A DNA stretch of 64,000 bases from positions 558,001 through 622,000 of the forward strand of contig CBDHEF010000002.1 in assembly GCA_965261945.1 (NCBI GenBank), written 5' to 3'. Within the stretch, counting starts at the first letter, position 1; every line of letters begins with the position of its first letter. Origin of the DNA: VXOI01 sp965261945 (GTDB lineage Bacteria; Chloroflexota; Dehalococcoidia; Lucifugimonadales; UBA3495). Position numbers and translations under genes: made by a program. Below, piece after piece: positions 33,975-42,979 of the stretch. The notes below the pieces were generated by a model, which saw only the letters and a list, made by a program, of their open reading frames with translations, searched no databases and was not told the DNA's origin.

Positions 33975-35441
33975 ATGCGATCCACGGTAATCATGTCTTT
34001 CGCCATCGTGTTGATGATGGCACTATTGGTGGCTTGCGGGGAAGCGGCCACCCCCGTACCCACCGATACCCCCGTCCCACCAACTGCAATCCCTGCGCCT
34101 ACTGAGGCCATGGAAGAAGATGGCGACGCCATGATGTGGGAAATCAGCGACGAGCTGAAAGCCTACGCCGCTGAGTACGCCGGCGGCCCCGGCGCCATCT
34201 ACATAGGCGACGGAAACTTCGCAGCCTTGGTGGGCCCGTCTGTATACGACGAGTTCGCGTCCACCTACGGCACCGACCTAGGCGACGACGACGGCAACGT
34301 GCCTTTGGACGCCATTATGGATGTAAGGTGGGTGTTTGAGTCTGACTACTACCGGCAGCTGCTGGAGACGGCCAAGCTGATTGACCCGACTCCATTGACC
34401 TCGTCGGGCGAAAACGTCGAGCTGCAGCACACCTGCATCAACAGCACCCTGCTCTGGTGCAAGCACCAGAAGACATACTTTGTGCCCAATGTCCAGGAAC
34501 GCACCGAGGGGCAGGTCACCATCAACATCACGTCATTCCCCGAGTTGGGTCTGGCTGGCACCGACACTGCGACCCTCCTGGCCTCCGGTACCTTGGGCAT
34601 GACCGAAATCTACGGCGGTTACGTGGGCGGTGAGTTCCCCGCCTTAGCCGTGCAGTACATCTGGGGACTGTGGCCCGACCATCAGACTCACTACGAAGTG
34701 CTGACCAACATCGCGCCCGATCTGAACCGGGTTTACACGGAAGAGCTGGGGGCCCAGGTGCTGATGCGCAACTGGATTGCCGGCGACGATCAGTTCTTCT
34801 TCAGCAACAAAAAGCTGGAAAACCCGGAGGACTTCGTAGGCCTCAAGACCCGCAGCCACTCGGCCGAGCTGTCCGACTGGATTAACTACATGGGCGCGGC
34901 GGCCCAGTTCATGGCCTTCGCCGAGGTATACACCGCGCTGGAGCGCGGCATTCTGGACGCCGGCGTAACCGGCGCCAATCCGGGCCTCAGCCAGCGCTGG
35001 TACGAAGTGACCGACTACATGAACGGTCGCCTCTACAGCTTCAACTCCACCACTAACGTAATCAACGGTGACGTCTGGGCTGACATTTCGGCGGATATTC
35101 AGCAGATTCTTCTGGAAGAGGGCGCCAAACAGGAGCTGGAAGCCCTGCGTCTGACCGCCATCCACAACGTTACGGGCATCACCCGCAACATCGAGGAGGG
35201 TCTGGAGCTGGTGGAATTCGGTCCCGAGGCTCAGGCTCTCAGTAGGCGGGCCGGCGCAGAAGCCGTACTGCCCAACTGGCTACAGCGCCTGGGCTACCCC
35301 GAAAAGGGCCAGGACGTAGTAGACGTGTTTAATAACAAGATTGGCCCCTTTGTCGGTCTACAAGTCGAGTTGGATCCCGGCTCGGAACGGGGCTTCAAGG
35401 TAGTAGACGCCCCCATCACTCAGGGACCCCACGCCCAATAG
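33975..35441 (+). CDS. TRAP-type (DctP) substrate-binding lipoprotein
   Basis: 488 residues from ATG 33975, behind AAGGAGAGG. Hydrophobic residues 5-20 lead into LLVACG with lipobox Cys21, then a Thr/Pro linker (TPVPTDTPVPPTAIPAPTEA) typical of Chloroflexota surface lipoproteins. The body resembles DctP receptors: VTINITSFPELGLAGTDT, LASGTLGMTEIYGGYVGGEFP, LENPEDFVGLKTRSHSAEL and AEVYTALERGILDAGVTG. It should deliver an organic acid to a TRAP permease, but no DctQ or DctM gene is adjacent. Its high-quality terminator and neighbours suggest the ligand may be an aromatic or hydroxy acid used by the genes to the right. Confidence 0.87.
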   Translation: MRSTVIMSFAIVLMMALLVACGEAATPVPTDTPVPPTAIPAPTEAMEEDGDAMMWEISDELKAYAAEYAGGPGAIYIGDGNFAALVGPSVYDEFASTYGTDLGDDDGNVPLDAIMDVRWVFESDYYRQLLETAKLIDPTPLTSSGENVELQHTCINSTLLWCKHQKTYFVPNVQERTEGQVTINITSFPELGLAGTDTATLLASGTLGMTEIYGGYVGGEFPALAVQYIWGLWPDHQTHYEVLTNIAPDLNRVYTEELGAQVLMRNWIAGDDQFFFSNKKLENPEDFVGLKTRSHSAELSDWINYMGAAAQFMAFAEVYTALERGILDAGVTGANPGLSQRWYEVTDYMNGRLYSFNSTTNVINGDVWADISADIQQILLEEGAKQELEALRLTAIHNVTGITRNIEEGLELVEFGPEAQALSRRAGAEAVLPNWLQRLGYPEKGQDVVDVFNNKIGPFVGLQVELDPGSERGFKVVDAPITQGPHAQ

Positions 35442-35483
35442 CGTCACACCTCGCTGCGGCGCACAACTACCAACTCAACCAGC

Positions 35484-35514
35484 GGGGCGGCCAGATGGCC
35501 GCCCCTTACTTTTT
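35484..35514 (+). terminator. Rho-independent terminator
   Basis: ggggcggcc (35484-35492), loop agat and ggccgcccc (35497-35505), followed by ttacttttt, 43 bases after the binding-protein stop. Confidence 0.92.
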
Positions 35515-35543
35515 GCCCCGGCGTAGTGGGAGTTTATAGTTTC

Positions 35544-36077
35544 TCAGAAAAAGACGCTCAGGTTCTTGGCCAAGATCACATTGGAGTCCAAGACGATAGT
35601 GCGTCGGGCGATCTTCCAGTCCCCGTCCCACGGGCGCAGAATGTCGTTCCGGTAGCCGGCGAAGACATTCTCCTCCGTCTCGTGGTGGGAACGGTAGAGG
35701 ATGAAAGCTGTCTTCGCCTTGACCTCGCCGTTGGGCTGCGGATCCGCCACCAGGTTGCCAACCAGGTGGCGGGTGCGGGACGGCGGATCTTCCCCCCAGG
35801 CCATCCCGGTCTCCAGGCGCTCCACGCGCATCCGCATATAGGTCTTGTCGTCCTCGAAAATCGCCAAGTCGCCCACGGGAGTCAGCTCCCGCTCTGTCTC
35901 GTGGCGATGAATGTTCAGGCGGCGGGGCATGAAATAGAACACGTCGTCGGTGAACAGGTCCAGCCATTCCTGGAAGCGGCGATCGTCCAGCAGCCACGCC
36001 TCCCTGATATAGAACTGCATCAGTTCATGCCAGAGTTCCATGTTGGACGCTGTCTGGGTCTGACTCTGGGTAGCCAT
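35544..36077 (-). CDS. Aromatic-ring-hydroxylating dioxygenase, beta subunit
   Basis: 177 residues, the usual length. It has the SnoaL/NTF2-like fold of ring-hydroxylating dioxygenase small subunits: FYIREAWLLDDRRFQEWLDLFTDDVFYFMPRR (22-53), TYMRMRVERLETGMAWGEDPPSRTRHLVGN and a C-terminal WKIARRTIVLDSNVIL. It has a structural role in the alpha3-beta3 enzyme. It follows the alpha subunit gene on the minus strand with a 67-base gap that contains a palindromic repeat. Confidence 0.93.
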   Translation of the reverse strand: MATQSQTQTASNMELWHELMQFYIREAWLLDDRRFQEWLDLFTDDVFYFMPRRLNIHRHETERELTPVGDLAIFEDDKTYMRMRVERLETGMAWGEDPPSRTRHLVGNLVADPQPNGEVKAKTAFILYRSHHETEENVFAGYRNDILRPWDGDWKIARRTIVLDSNVILAKNLSVFF

Positions 36078-36100
36078 GTCTCTTGCGCTCCCGGCGTCAT

Positions 36101-36137
36101 CCCCTCTCCCTGAGGGGGAGAGGGTTTAGGTGAGGGC
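36101..36137. repeat. CCCTCTCC/GGAGAGGG dispersed element, copy 2
   Basis: ccctctcc (36102-36109) pairs with ggagaggg (36117-36124), followed by tttaggtgaggg. It lies between the two dioxygenase subunit genes, so the mRNA of this operon would carry the hairpin. Confidence 0.7.
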
Positions 36138-36144
36138 GTTTCCC

Positions 36145-37488
36145 CTAGCCTCGCAGGGTAGCCGTGCCCTCATATTCCATGACCTTCGGCTCCAGCGGGA
36201 TGTCCTCCCAGTTCCCGGCGTTCATGAACTGCTCCCAGCGTTGGTAAAACAGTCGCTGGTTGCTCTCCGAAGTGTAGCGTTCCGCCACCACGCCGGGAAA
36301 GTCTGGATGTCGGCGGTCGTGGCCTAATCCCATGGAGAGATCTTGCGCGTACCTGCGCCCTATTGGGCTGAGGGCGGAGTTGGTCACGCCGCGCCAGTTG
36401 TCCATGTCATCCTGCTCGAAGATGCCGTTGACGCCGTTATAGTTGGAGCTGCCCCGGCGCAGGGCGGTCTTCAGGTCTTCCGGCATATCCTTTTCCAGCA
36501 CCACGAAGTGCCAGAATTCGGTTTGCAGAGGGCCACGTGGGTGGGCCAGGCGCAGGCCGAGGACGCCATTGGGAAACAGGCTGTGGTTGCCCAGTTGCAG
36601 CCGACGCGCCCGCAGGTTGCCCAGACGGCGCTCCGACTCGGCCAGCGTCCGGCGATAATACTCCTCGAAAGCCTCACGGTTTTCGGCGGTGATGCCGTGT
36701 GTCTGCCGCGCCTGGTCGGCCCGCTCCAGAAACCGCATGGTCAGCGAATGGCCGTTGACGAACAGGTGTTTGCTCTCCGACTGGAACTGCGCCTCGTGGG
36801 TCAGCCGTGGAATGCCGCTGTGCCGCCCCTGCACGATGATGGCAGACAGGTGCGTTGTGGGGACGTGATAGTTGTCGGAGCAGTTGTCCACTGCCGTCTT
36901 CCAGTTCACCGGCTCCAGCCACTTGATGGGGCCCAGTGCCTCGGTGCCGTTATCCAGGCGGTTGAACGATACGTCCAGCAACCAGCGGGCGTCGCCCAGG
37001 TAGTCGTCCAGGCTGGGCGCGCTCTGGTCCCAGGTGGCGAATACGATGCCGGCGTAGGTATCCAGGCGAGCCTCCACCAGCCGCAGGCGCTCTCGGTCAA
37101 GCGCGCCGTAATATGCCTCCTCCTCCCCTGGGAGATACTCCAGCTCGCCCTGATTGGAGTAGGTCCAGCCGTGATAGGCGCAGGCGAAGTTGCGGGCGTT
37201 GCCGGCGTCGGTGCGGACGATGCGGTTGCCCCGGTGGCGGCACATATTCAGGAAAGCCCGCAGGTGGCCCTGGCCGTCGCGGCAGAGTATGACCGGCTCT
37301 TCACCCATGTAGGTGTGGAAGAAGTCGTTGGGCTTCGGCGCCAACGACTCGTGGCCGATCATCAGCCAGGCCCGCCCGAACACCTTCTCCTGCTCCTCGG
37401 CATAGATGTCCGGGTCAACGAAAATACGCCGGTCAAGCTGGCCTGTTTCGAGGTCAATAATCTGATGTTTCCGGCCAGTGGCAACCAT
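36145..37488 (-). CDS. Aromatic-ring-hydroxylating dioxygenase, alpha (Rieske) subunit
   Basis: 447 residues if started at ATG 37488, which has an AGGGG site; an ATG at 37524 would add 12 residues. The Rieske [2Fe-2S] ligands are Cys83-x-His85 and Cys103-x2-His106 (CRHRG and CAYHGW). The mononuclear iron ligands His208 and His213, with the bridging Asp205, lie in DNCSDNYHVPTTH. It inserts both atoms of O2 into an aromatic acid to give a cis-dihydrodiol. A ferredoxin and reductase are not adjacent and must come from elsewhere. It is divergent from a flavin monooxygenase gene. Confidence 0.94.
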   Translation of the reverse strand: MVATGRKHQIIDLETGQLDRRIFVDPDIYAEEQEKVFGRAWLMIGHESLAPKPNDFFHTYMGEEPVILCRDGQGHLRAFLNMCRHRGNRIVRTDAGNARNFACAYHGWTYSNQGELEYLPGEEEAYYGALDRERLRLVEARLDTYAGIVFATWDQSAPSLDDYLGDARWLLDVSFNRLDNGTEALGPIKWLEPVNWKTAVDNCSDNYHVPTTHLSAIIVQGRHSGIPRLTHEAQFQSESKHLFVNGHSLTMRFLERADQARQTHGITAENREAFEEYYRRTLAESERRLGNLRARRLQLGNHSLFPNGVLGLRLAHPRGPLQTEFWHFVVLEKDMPEDLKTALRRGSSNYNGVNGIFEQDDMDNWRGVTNSALSPIGRRYAQDLSMGLGHDRRHPDFPGVVAERYTSESNQRLFYQRWEQFMNAGNWEDIPLEPKVMEYEGTATLRG

Positions 37489-37609
37489 TTCGGCACCCCT
37501 GCTAGGCATGGATAGCGGCTCCATTCAACAGTATCAATCATCCGGTGCATTCTGTCCATTGGTGTAGTAGAGTATGGAAAATTCAAACACGCCAGTAACG
37601 GGGGCCGGC

Positions 37610-38695
37610 ATGAAGTTCGGAATCTTTACCATAGTCCCTTACCACGAGGACTTCACCCAGCAGCAGGCGCTGAACGACGCGCTGGAGCAGATCGTATACG
37701 CCGACGAAATGGGCATCGAGGAGGCCTGGCTGGGTGAACACCGCTTTTCGCGGCATGGTCTTCTTTCGGGCATCTGGTCGTTCCTGGGGGCAGTCGCCGG
37801 GCGCACCAAGAACATCCGCATCGGAACGGCGGTCATCGTTCTGCCGCTGCACAACCCGGTGCTGGTGGCCGAGGAGGTGGCTATGCTGGACGTCATCAGC
37901 AACGGCCGCTTCAACTTCGGCATCGGCGCCGGCTACCAGCAGCAGGAGTTCGACGGCGTGGGGGTTGACATAGACACCAGCCGCGAGCGGTTCCAGGAGG
38001 CGGTCGACGTCATCATCAAGGCATGGACCGAGGAGCGGCTGACGTTCCACGGCAAGTACACCAATGTTGACGACCTCTGGGTGCTGCCCAAGCCGGTCCA
38101 GAAGCCATATCCGCCTCTGTTCCAGGCCGTCAGCACCAGCCCGGCCAGCATTGACTTCGCCGCGAGCCGCAAGATTCAGGTGATCGCGGGCGGCCCCACT
38201 GACATCCTCGGCCAGGCCCCCCAGGTAATCAAGCTGTGGCGCGACAAGATGGATGAGTACGGGCATCCCCACGCTCACCTCGACCCGCCGATGTCCAAGT
38301 CCATTTACGTGGCCCCGACCATGGAAGAAGCCGAGCGCGACCCCGTCGGCCTTGAGGACTTCTCGTCGCGCATTCTGCGTTCCGCAGGCAGCAACGGCGC
38401 GCCCATCGGGATGCCCGTGGACAAGAACGGGAAAGTCGCCAAGGGCTACGAGCATTGGGCCAACCGCCAGAGCGACCGCGACCGCCGCGACGACGTGGGC
38501 CACGCTGGGCTGCCGCCCCTCCGCGGCACACCGGAGGTGGTGGTCGAGCGCCTGAAGGAGACGCAAGAGGCGGGCATCAACCATGTTTTCGGCAACTTCG
38601 GATTCGCCGGCCTGCCCCACTGGAAGGTGATGCGCTCCATAGAGCTGTTCGCCACCGAAGTCATGCCCCACTTCAAGGAAGCCCCCGTAGTTTAG
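37610..38695 (+). CDS. Luciferase-like (LLM class) flavin-dependent oxidoreductase
   Basis: 361 residues from ATG 37610; an ATG at 37574 is possible but less typical of the family. MKFGIFTIVPYHEDF, EEAWLGEHRFSRHG (about 38-51), RIGTAVIVLPLHNPVLVAEEVAMLD and GRFNFGIGAGYQQQEF are family signatures. The insert with KNGKVAKGYEHWANRQ near the C-terminus sets it apart from the other three copies. It faces the Rieske dioxygenase across a short divergent promoter region and precedes a hydrolase on the same strand, suggesting one pathway. Confidence 0.92.
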   Translation: MKFGIFTIVPYHEDFTQQQALNDALEQIVYADEMGIEEAWLGEHRFSRHGLLSGIWSFLGAVAGRTKNIRIGTAVIVLPLHNPVLVAEEVAMLDVISNGRFNFGIGAGYQQQEFDGVGVDIDTSRERFQEAVDVIIKAWTEERLTFHGKYTNVDDLWVLPKPVQKPYPPLFQAVSTSPASIDFAASRKIQVIAGGPTDILGQAPQVIKLWRDKMDEYGHPHAHLDPPMSKSIYVAPTMEEAERDPVGLEDFSSRILRSAGSNGAPIGMPVDKNGKVAKGYEHWANRQSDRDRRDDVGHAGLPPLRGTPEVVVERLKETQEAGINHVFGNFGFAGLPHWKVMRSIELFATEVMPHFKEAPVV

Positions 38696-38813
38696 ACGTC
38701 AACAGATTCGGCGGCCGCATTTCACCGGCAATACAGGGGCGCACGGCTGTGCTACCCTACGCCAAATGATGGCTCGGTCCCATTCGCCCAAAAATACGCT
38801 GGAGCGAAGCAGC

Positions 38814-39659
38814 ATGACTACCTCGATTTTCACTGAAGAATCCACCAGCAAGACCGTCATGGTGGGCGATATACCAGTGCATTTTCATGACGTTGGCGAG
38901 GGCGACCCGGTGTTCATGCTTCATTCCTATGGCCCAGGCACTACCGGCTGGATAACCTTTCACAAGATACTGCCCGCCTTCGCCCGGCGCTACCGCTGCA
39001 TCGTGATGGACCTGCCCAACTTCGGGCGCACCGGGCCGGTGGTCTACAACGAGCCGCTGCACAACCTCCAGGCCCGCACAGCTCTTGGCCTGATGGACGC
39101 CTTGGGTATCGAAAAAGCGCACCTCGTCGGCAACTCGCAGGGTGGGCAGTCGGCGATGGTGCTGGCGATGAAGGAGCCGCAGCGGGTGGACAAGCTGGTG
39201 TTCGGCGCCTGCCACATCAAGACCGGCGGCGACCTGTACCTGATGGGCAACCGCCCGTCAGAGGGCAGCCTGGTTACCCGCGAGGTGCGGGACAACCCCA
39301 CCCACGACAACGTGCGCCGCTACCTGCGGACGCACATCGACGACAACGCGCTGGTCACCGAGGAGTTGGTGGACTACATCCACAACAACTACACCGGCAA
39401 CCCCGACCACATCAAGGCCGACGCCGAATCAGTCAGCGTGCCCTACGACCACGGGGTTGACCTGCCCAACATAACGGCCCCCAGCCTGATCATCTGGGGG
39501 CGCTACGACCGGATGTGCGTTTTCGAAATCGGCATCGCCGCCCTGAACAACCTAGAAGACTCCCGCCTGGTCCTGCTGAACAACTGCGGCCACTGGGTTC
39601 CCTTCGAGAAACCGCGGGAGTACGCCTCCCACGTGCTGACCTTCCTGCGCGGCGGGTAG
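38814..39659 (+). CDS. Alpha/beta hydrolase, meta-cleavage-product-hydrolase-like
   Basis: 281 residues from ATG 38814; a frame from 38766 is longer but its start lacks a ribosome site. It has the MhpC/BphD-like pattern: HSYGPGTTGW, LPNFGRTGPV, the nucleophile elbow GNSQGG (Ser at about 106), the acid in WGRYDRM and the base in NCGHWVPFEKP. Relatives hydrolyse C-C bonds in ring-cleavage products, which fits the adjacent Rieske dioxygenase, but esters are equally possible. Together with the flavin monooxygenase upstream it forms a two-gene unit. Confidence 0.9.
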   Translation: MTTSIFTEESTSKTVMVGDIPVHFHDVGEGDPVFMLHSYGPGTTGWITFHKILPAFARRYRCIVMDLPNFGRTGPVVYNEPLHNLQARTALGLMDALGIEKAHLVGNSQGGQSAMVLAMKEPQRVDKLVFGACHIKTGGDLYLMGNRPSEGSLVTREVRDNPTHDNVRRYLRTHIDDNALVTEELVDYIHNNYTGNPDHIKADAESVSVPYDHGVDLPNITAPSLIIWGRYDRMCVFEIGIAALNNLEDSRLVLLNNCGHWVPFEKPREYASHVLTFLRGG

Positions 39660-39681
39660 GGACGCTGTTACCTGGGATGAG

Positions 39682-40098
39682 TCATTCGCTGGATCCGTTG
39701 CGGCCGGACTCCTCGACCTCGTTGATGTACTCTTCCAACTCGCTGAAATAGCGGGGCATATCGTCGAACTCGACGATGCCTTCGTAGTATCCAAAGATGT
39801 GGAAGGTTTGCCGGATGTAAATGTAGTTTTTCACCATTGCGCGATCCATATACTTGCCGGCAAAATAATATCTCCCCCGGTCGTTTTCAGGCAACTCCGA
39901 TTCTGGTACGCCTTGTATCAGAAAGTAACAGTTGGTGGACTCCAAGGCTGCCAGCCAGCCCTTCCCGCAGGCATTCCGCAGTCCGATTACTGCCGCGCCG
40001 CCCTTGGCTTCCTCCGCACGGGCGAATTCTTCGCGCCCTGCCTGCAACAGTTCGCGCGCCAGATTCAGCCGGTTGTCAATCAATTGAACCATATTCAC
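39682..40098 (-). CDS. Helical hypothetical protein
   Basis: 138 residues, not recognised. It is helical: LIDNRLNLARELLQAGREEFARAEEAKGGAA, then CGKGWLAALESTNCYFLI and RAMVKNYIYIRQTFHIFGYY, ending with an acidic helix FSELEEYINEVEESG. The overall shape, a four-helix bundle with a central Lys/Trp helix, resembles HEPN-type or PaREP1-like small proteins, but no Rx4-6H motif is present. Codon use is ordinary. It lies just upstream of nothing, in the same direction as the PEP-mutase-like gene that ends 30 bases away. Confidence 0.65.
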   Translation of the reverse strand: MNMVQLIDNRLNLARELLQAGREEFARAEEAKGGAAVIGLRNACGKGWLAALESTNCYFLIQGVPESELPENDRGRYYFAGKYMDRAMVKNYIYIRQTFHIFGYYEGIVEFDDMPRYFSELEEYINEVEESGRNGSSE

Positions 40099-40128
40099 TC
40101 CATATCATTCTTCGGGGATGCCACCATC

Positions 40129-40989
40129 CTAGCCCCGCAGGTAGCGCTCCTGGAGCGCGATGAACTCGTCGGTGCGGTTGACTTGGCGCAGCAGCTCCGG
40201 CGAGGCCTGTTGCTCCGCGAGGTCTTCCATCATACCGCCGTCCTTCAGGCGCTTGAGGCTGTCATAGATGGCTTTGACCGCCACGGCGAAGGTCGGGTTG
40301 CCCAGCATCAGAATTCGCACGCCGTTGGCGTCGAGGAAGGCCTGGTCGTTGCGGGCATCGGCGGGCGGGTTGAGGACGCATAGGGGCAGGGATGTTACGC
40401 CGTGCACTGCCTCGAGCTGCTCGCGGTTGCGGGAGCCGGTGAGCATCAGGGCTTCGGCGCCGGTCTGGGAGTAGGCCTGGATGCGCTCCAGCGCTTCGTC
40501 CAGCGGGCACAGCCCCAGCGCGGCGGAGCGGGCCACTATGACGGTGGTCGGGTCGGTTCGGGACGCTACCGCCGCCTCCAGCTTGCCCACCTGCTCTTCC
40601 GTGGAAACGAGGCCGGGGTCGGCCACATTGAACCGGCGCGGCACGAAATTGTCTTCGATTTCGATGCCGGCCACGCCCGCGGCCTCCATCTCCCGCACCG
40701 TGCGGACGACGTTCACGGCGTTGCCGAAACCGTCCTCGGCGTCCACCATTAGTGAGACGTCGGCGATGCGGGTGATGCGTCGGCAGTGGTCCACCACGTC
40801 GGACATATTGGAAAGCGCTATGTCGGGTACTCCCAGGTTGGCCATCTTGCCCACCGAGCCGGAAAGCACACAGACCTCGTAGTCAAGCATATGGGCGATG
40901 TGGGCCGACAGCGGGTCAAAGATGTTGGCCGCCAGCGTGCAGTGGGGGCGGGCCAGAACCTCTCGGAAAAGCTCACGGGCGCGCGACAT
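40129..40989 (-). CDS. Isocitrate lyase/PEP mutase superfamily enzyme (oxaloacetate-decarboxylase-like)
   Basis: 286 residues of TIM-barrel type. VSLMVDAEDGFGNAVNVV (78-95) carries the metal-binding Asp/Glu pair, and GIEIEDNFVPRRFN (113-126) is the loop over the active site. The KKCGH/KRCGH catalytic loop of lyases is missing, so it is more like the oxaloacetate decarboxylase or PEP-mutase branch (Pseudomonas PA4872 type). It would act on a 2-oxo dicarboxylate. It is convergent with the catabolic genes to its left. The superfamily is certain, the reaction is not. Confidence 0.85.
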   Translation of the reverse strand: MSRARELFREVLARPHCTLAANIFDPLSAHIAHMLDYEVCVLSGSVGKMANLGVPDIALSNMSDVVDHCRRITRIADVSLMVDAEDGFGNAVNVVRTVREMEAAGVAGIEIEDNFVPRRFNVADPGLVSTEEQVGKLEAAVASRTDPTTVIVARSAALGLCPLDEALERIQAYSQTGAEALMLTGSRNREQLEAVHGVTSLPLCVLNPPADARNDQAFLDANGVRILMLGNPTFAVAVKAIYDSLKRLKDGGMMEDLAEQQASPELLRQVNRTDEFIALQERYLRG

Positions 40990-41004
40990 TCGTCATCCTC
41001 CATA

Positions 41005-42924
41005 TCAGGCATTGGGCAGACGTTCTTCGTCGCCGGGCGATGGGGACTCCGCCCCGCAGGATGGGCAGAACCTCGCAGGCCGCCCGCTGGGGTCAGTGGC
41101 CGGGTACACGACGCCGCAGTTGGAACAGAGCAGCGTTGGTTGTTCCTCTTCCCATACGTCAGTGGGTTGACCCTCCACAACCGGGGCGGGTCCAGCTGCT
41201 GCCTGGGGTTCAGGTGCGGGCGGCGGGGCAGCCCCGACAGGCCTGGCCGGAACTGTATCGTGGCGCCCGGGTTGCCAGGGAGCGGGCGGCACAGGAACCG
41301 GCAGGATGCTGCCCGGCCCCCACCCGAAGCGGCGCATGATGCGAGGAACGAAAATCACGGCGGCGATAACGGTCAGCCACACCGGACTGAATATGCCCAC
41401 CCAAATCACGATGGTCAGCAGCGCCTTGCCGACTACGGACAGCGCCCGCACTGCCGACTTGAAGGTGCTGCCAACGTCCCATCCGGCGACAACGAAGCCC
41501 TCGACCTCCGCGACACTTACGTTGAAGGCGCCGAAGCCGCGTATTTCCCCAGCTTCGCTCTGGGCTATTACGGTAAGTACAACCGGGTATGGGTCGGGGC
41601 GGTAGTTGGGGAAGGTATGCTTCGCCACTGCCCTGGTCTCGCCTTCCTCCGGCACTTCAAACACTGTGGCTGAGCCGTCGCCGAAGTCCCATCGATACCT
41701 GAAGTCCGTCAGGTTCTCCGGGCGGGTGAAGGATCCGGTGTATTCCACCTCGTCGCCTTCGTCCGCCACCCGGTCCTCACCAGCGAAGACCTCTATCCCC
41801 GGAATCTGGGTCACAGTGGCTATCACCGTGTCCGTCCCTAGGAATATGCCGGCATCCCCGATGCCGCGAACGTCCAGTCGGACTATGTAGGGCGACTCCT
41901 GAACGTTGGTATAGGTGTGGGATACGGTGGCTGTCACCCTCTCGCCCGCGTTGGTGGTGGAAGCGGTGCGGGTCCCTTCCACCGGCTCCGACCCGTCGCC
42001 GAAATCCCAAGTAAAATTGAACGTATCTACGCCAGCTGGCGGACGGAACGTGGCCCGGAATTTTGCGCTCTCGCCAGCGCGGAAGGTGGCGTCGGAGCCG
42101 AATTCTACTGGCATCTCGCCGGGCGCGGTGGTAAGAACAACATTTACCAGCGAGTAGGCGGAGGTCTCGGCCATGAATCTGAGCCTGCCCTGGATTCCCT
42201 CGATTTCCAACTGAACTCTCGACAGTTCGGCCTCGAGGTTCACGGTTTCTTCGACGTTTACTGCTCGTGAGTGGAACTCCAGCAGCCGGGCCACGGTGCG
42301 CCGCAATACGTTTAGCCGGGCCTCATTATCCACGAAATCGGCGGTCACGTCCTGGCTCGTGGAATTTTCGAATTCCACCTCGGCAGCCGTGTCCCTGAGA
42401 CGTTGGAGAAATTGCCCCAGCAACTCCGCCGGAACCCGCACTGAAATACTTGCCTCATGCCTCTGGCTGCGCTCGGAGGTGACCTCCCATCCCCCCATTC
42501 CTTCGGCCAGCAAAGCAATTTCCTCTCTGGCACTAGGCACGTTGCGAACGATAATGCCGATGTCTACCGTCCGCACGATGACGCGGTTCTGGGGAACGAT
42601 GCTTCTCAAGGCCTCGTCGTTCAGGGGGGTGTTCTGGTAGAAGCGTGTTGACCCCTGCTCGAGGGCTACTTCTTCGGACGCCTGCCTTGGGGCCCGCGTA
42701 GCCGCAGGGGCGGCTGTGGCGCCACGGGACGCCGGAGCTGCGGCCGTGGGCGCCGCCGGCGCAGTAGTGGCCGCAGCCCCAGCAGGGCCAGCAGCCCCGG
42801 ACTCCAGATTGTCCCCTCTCTCGGAGGAGACATCGGATGCGGACCCGCCACAAGCCGCTAGTCCAGTCAGCAGCGCCAGGAGCACCGCAACCACGGAAAT
42901 GGTGGCCCAGACCCGCGTTCCCAT
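41005..42924 (-). CDS. DUF4349/PKD-domain lipoprotein with C-terminal zinc ribbon
   Basis: 639 residues with an unusual order. A signal segment ends LTGLAACG (lipobox Cys25), followed by an Ala/Pro/Thr linker. A DUF4349 domain (about 110-265) with a coiled-coil pair follows (NEARLNVLRRTVARLLEFHS; VNLEAELSRVQLEIEGIQGRL). Two PKD domains come next (WDFGDGS at about 309 and 408). A transmembrane helix is at about 490-530 (LLTIVIWVGIFSPVWLTVIAAVIFV). The Pro/Ala-rich tail carries a CSNC...CPSC zinc ribbon near 604-624. The zinc ribbon should lie inside and the lipid anchor outside, suggesting an envelope sensor or scaffold. Role unknown. Confidence 0.85.
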   Translation of the reverse strand: MGTRVWATISVVAVLLALLTGLAACGGSASDVSSERGDNLESGAAGPAGAAATTAPAAPTAAAPASRGATAAPAATRAPRQASEEVALEQGSTRFYQNTPLNDEALRSIVPQNRVIVRTVDIGIIVRNVPSAREEIALLAEGMGGWEVTSERSQRHEASISVRVPAELLGQFLQRLRDTAAEVEFENSTSQDVTADFVDNEARLNVLRRTVARLLEFHSRAVNVEETVNLEAELSRVQLEIEGIQGRLRFMAETSAYSLVNVVLTTAPGEMPVEFGSDATFRAGESAKFRATFRPPAGVDTFNFTWDFGDGSEPVEGTRTASTTNAGERVTATVSHTYTNVQESPYIVRLDVRGIGDAGIFLGTDTVIATVTQIPGIEVFAGEDRVADEGDEVEYTGSFTRPENLTDFRYRWDFGDGSATVFEVPEEGETRAVAKHTFPNYRPDPYPVVLTVIAQSEAGEIRGFGAFNVSVAEVEGFVVAGWDVGSTFKSAVRALSVVGKALLTIVIWVGIFSPVWLTVIAAVIFVPRIMRRFGWGPGSILPVPVPPAPWQPGRHDTVPARPVGAAPPPAPEPQAAAGPAPVVEGQPTDVWEEEQPTLLCSNCGVVYPATDPSGRPARFCPSCGAESPSPGDEERLPNA

Positions 42925-42979
42925 ATTCCCTCCGGTCGAAGATCAAGATGGCATTGCGCCACATGGTGTACAGAAATAC

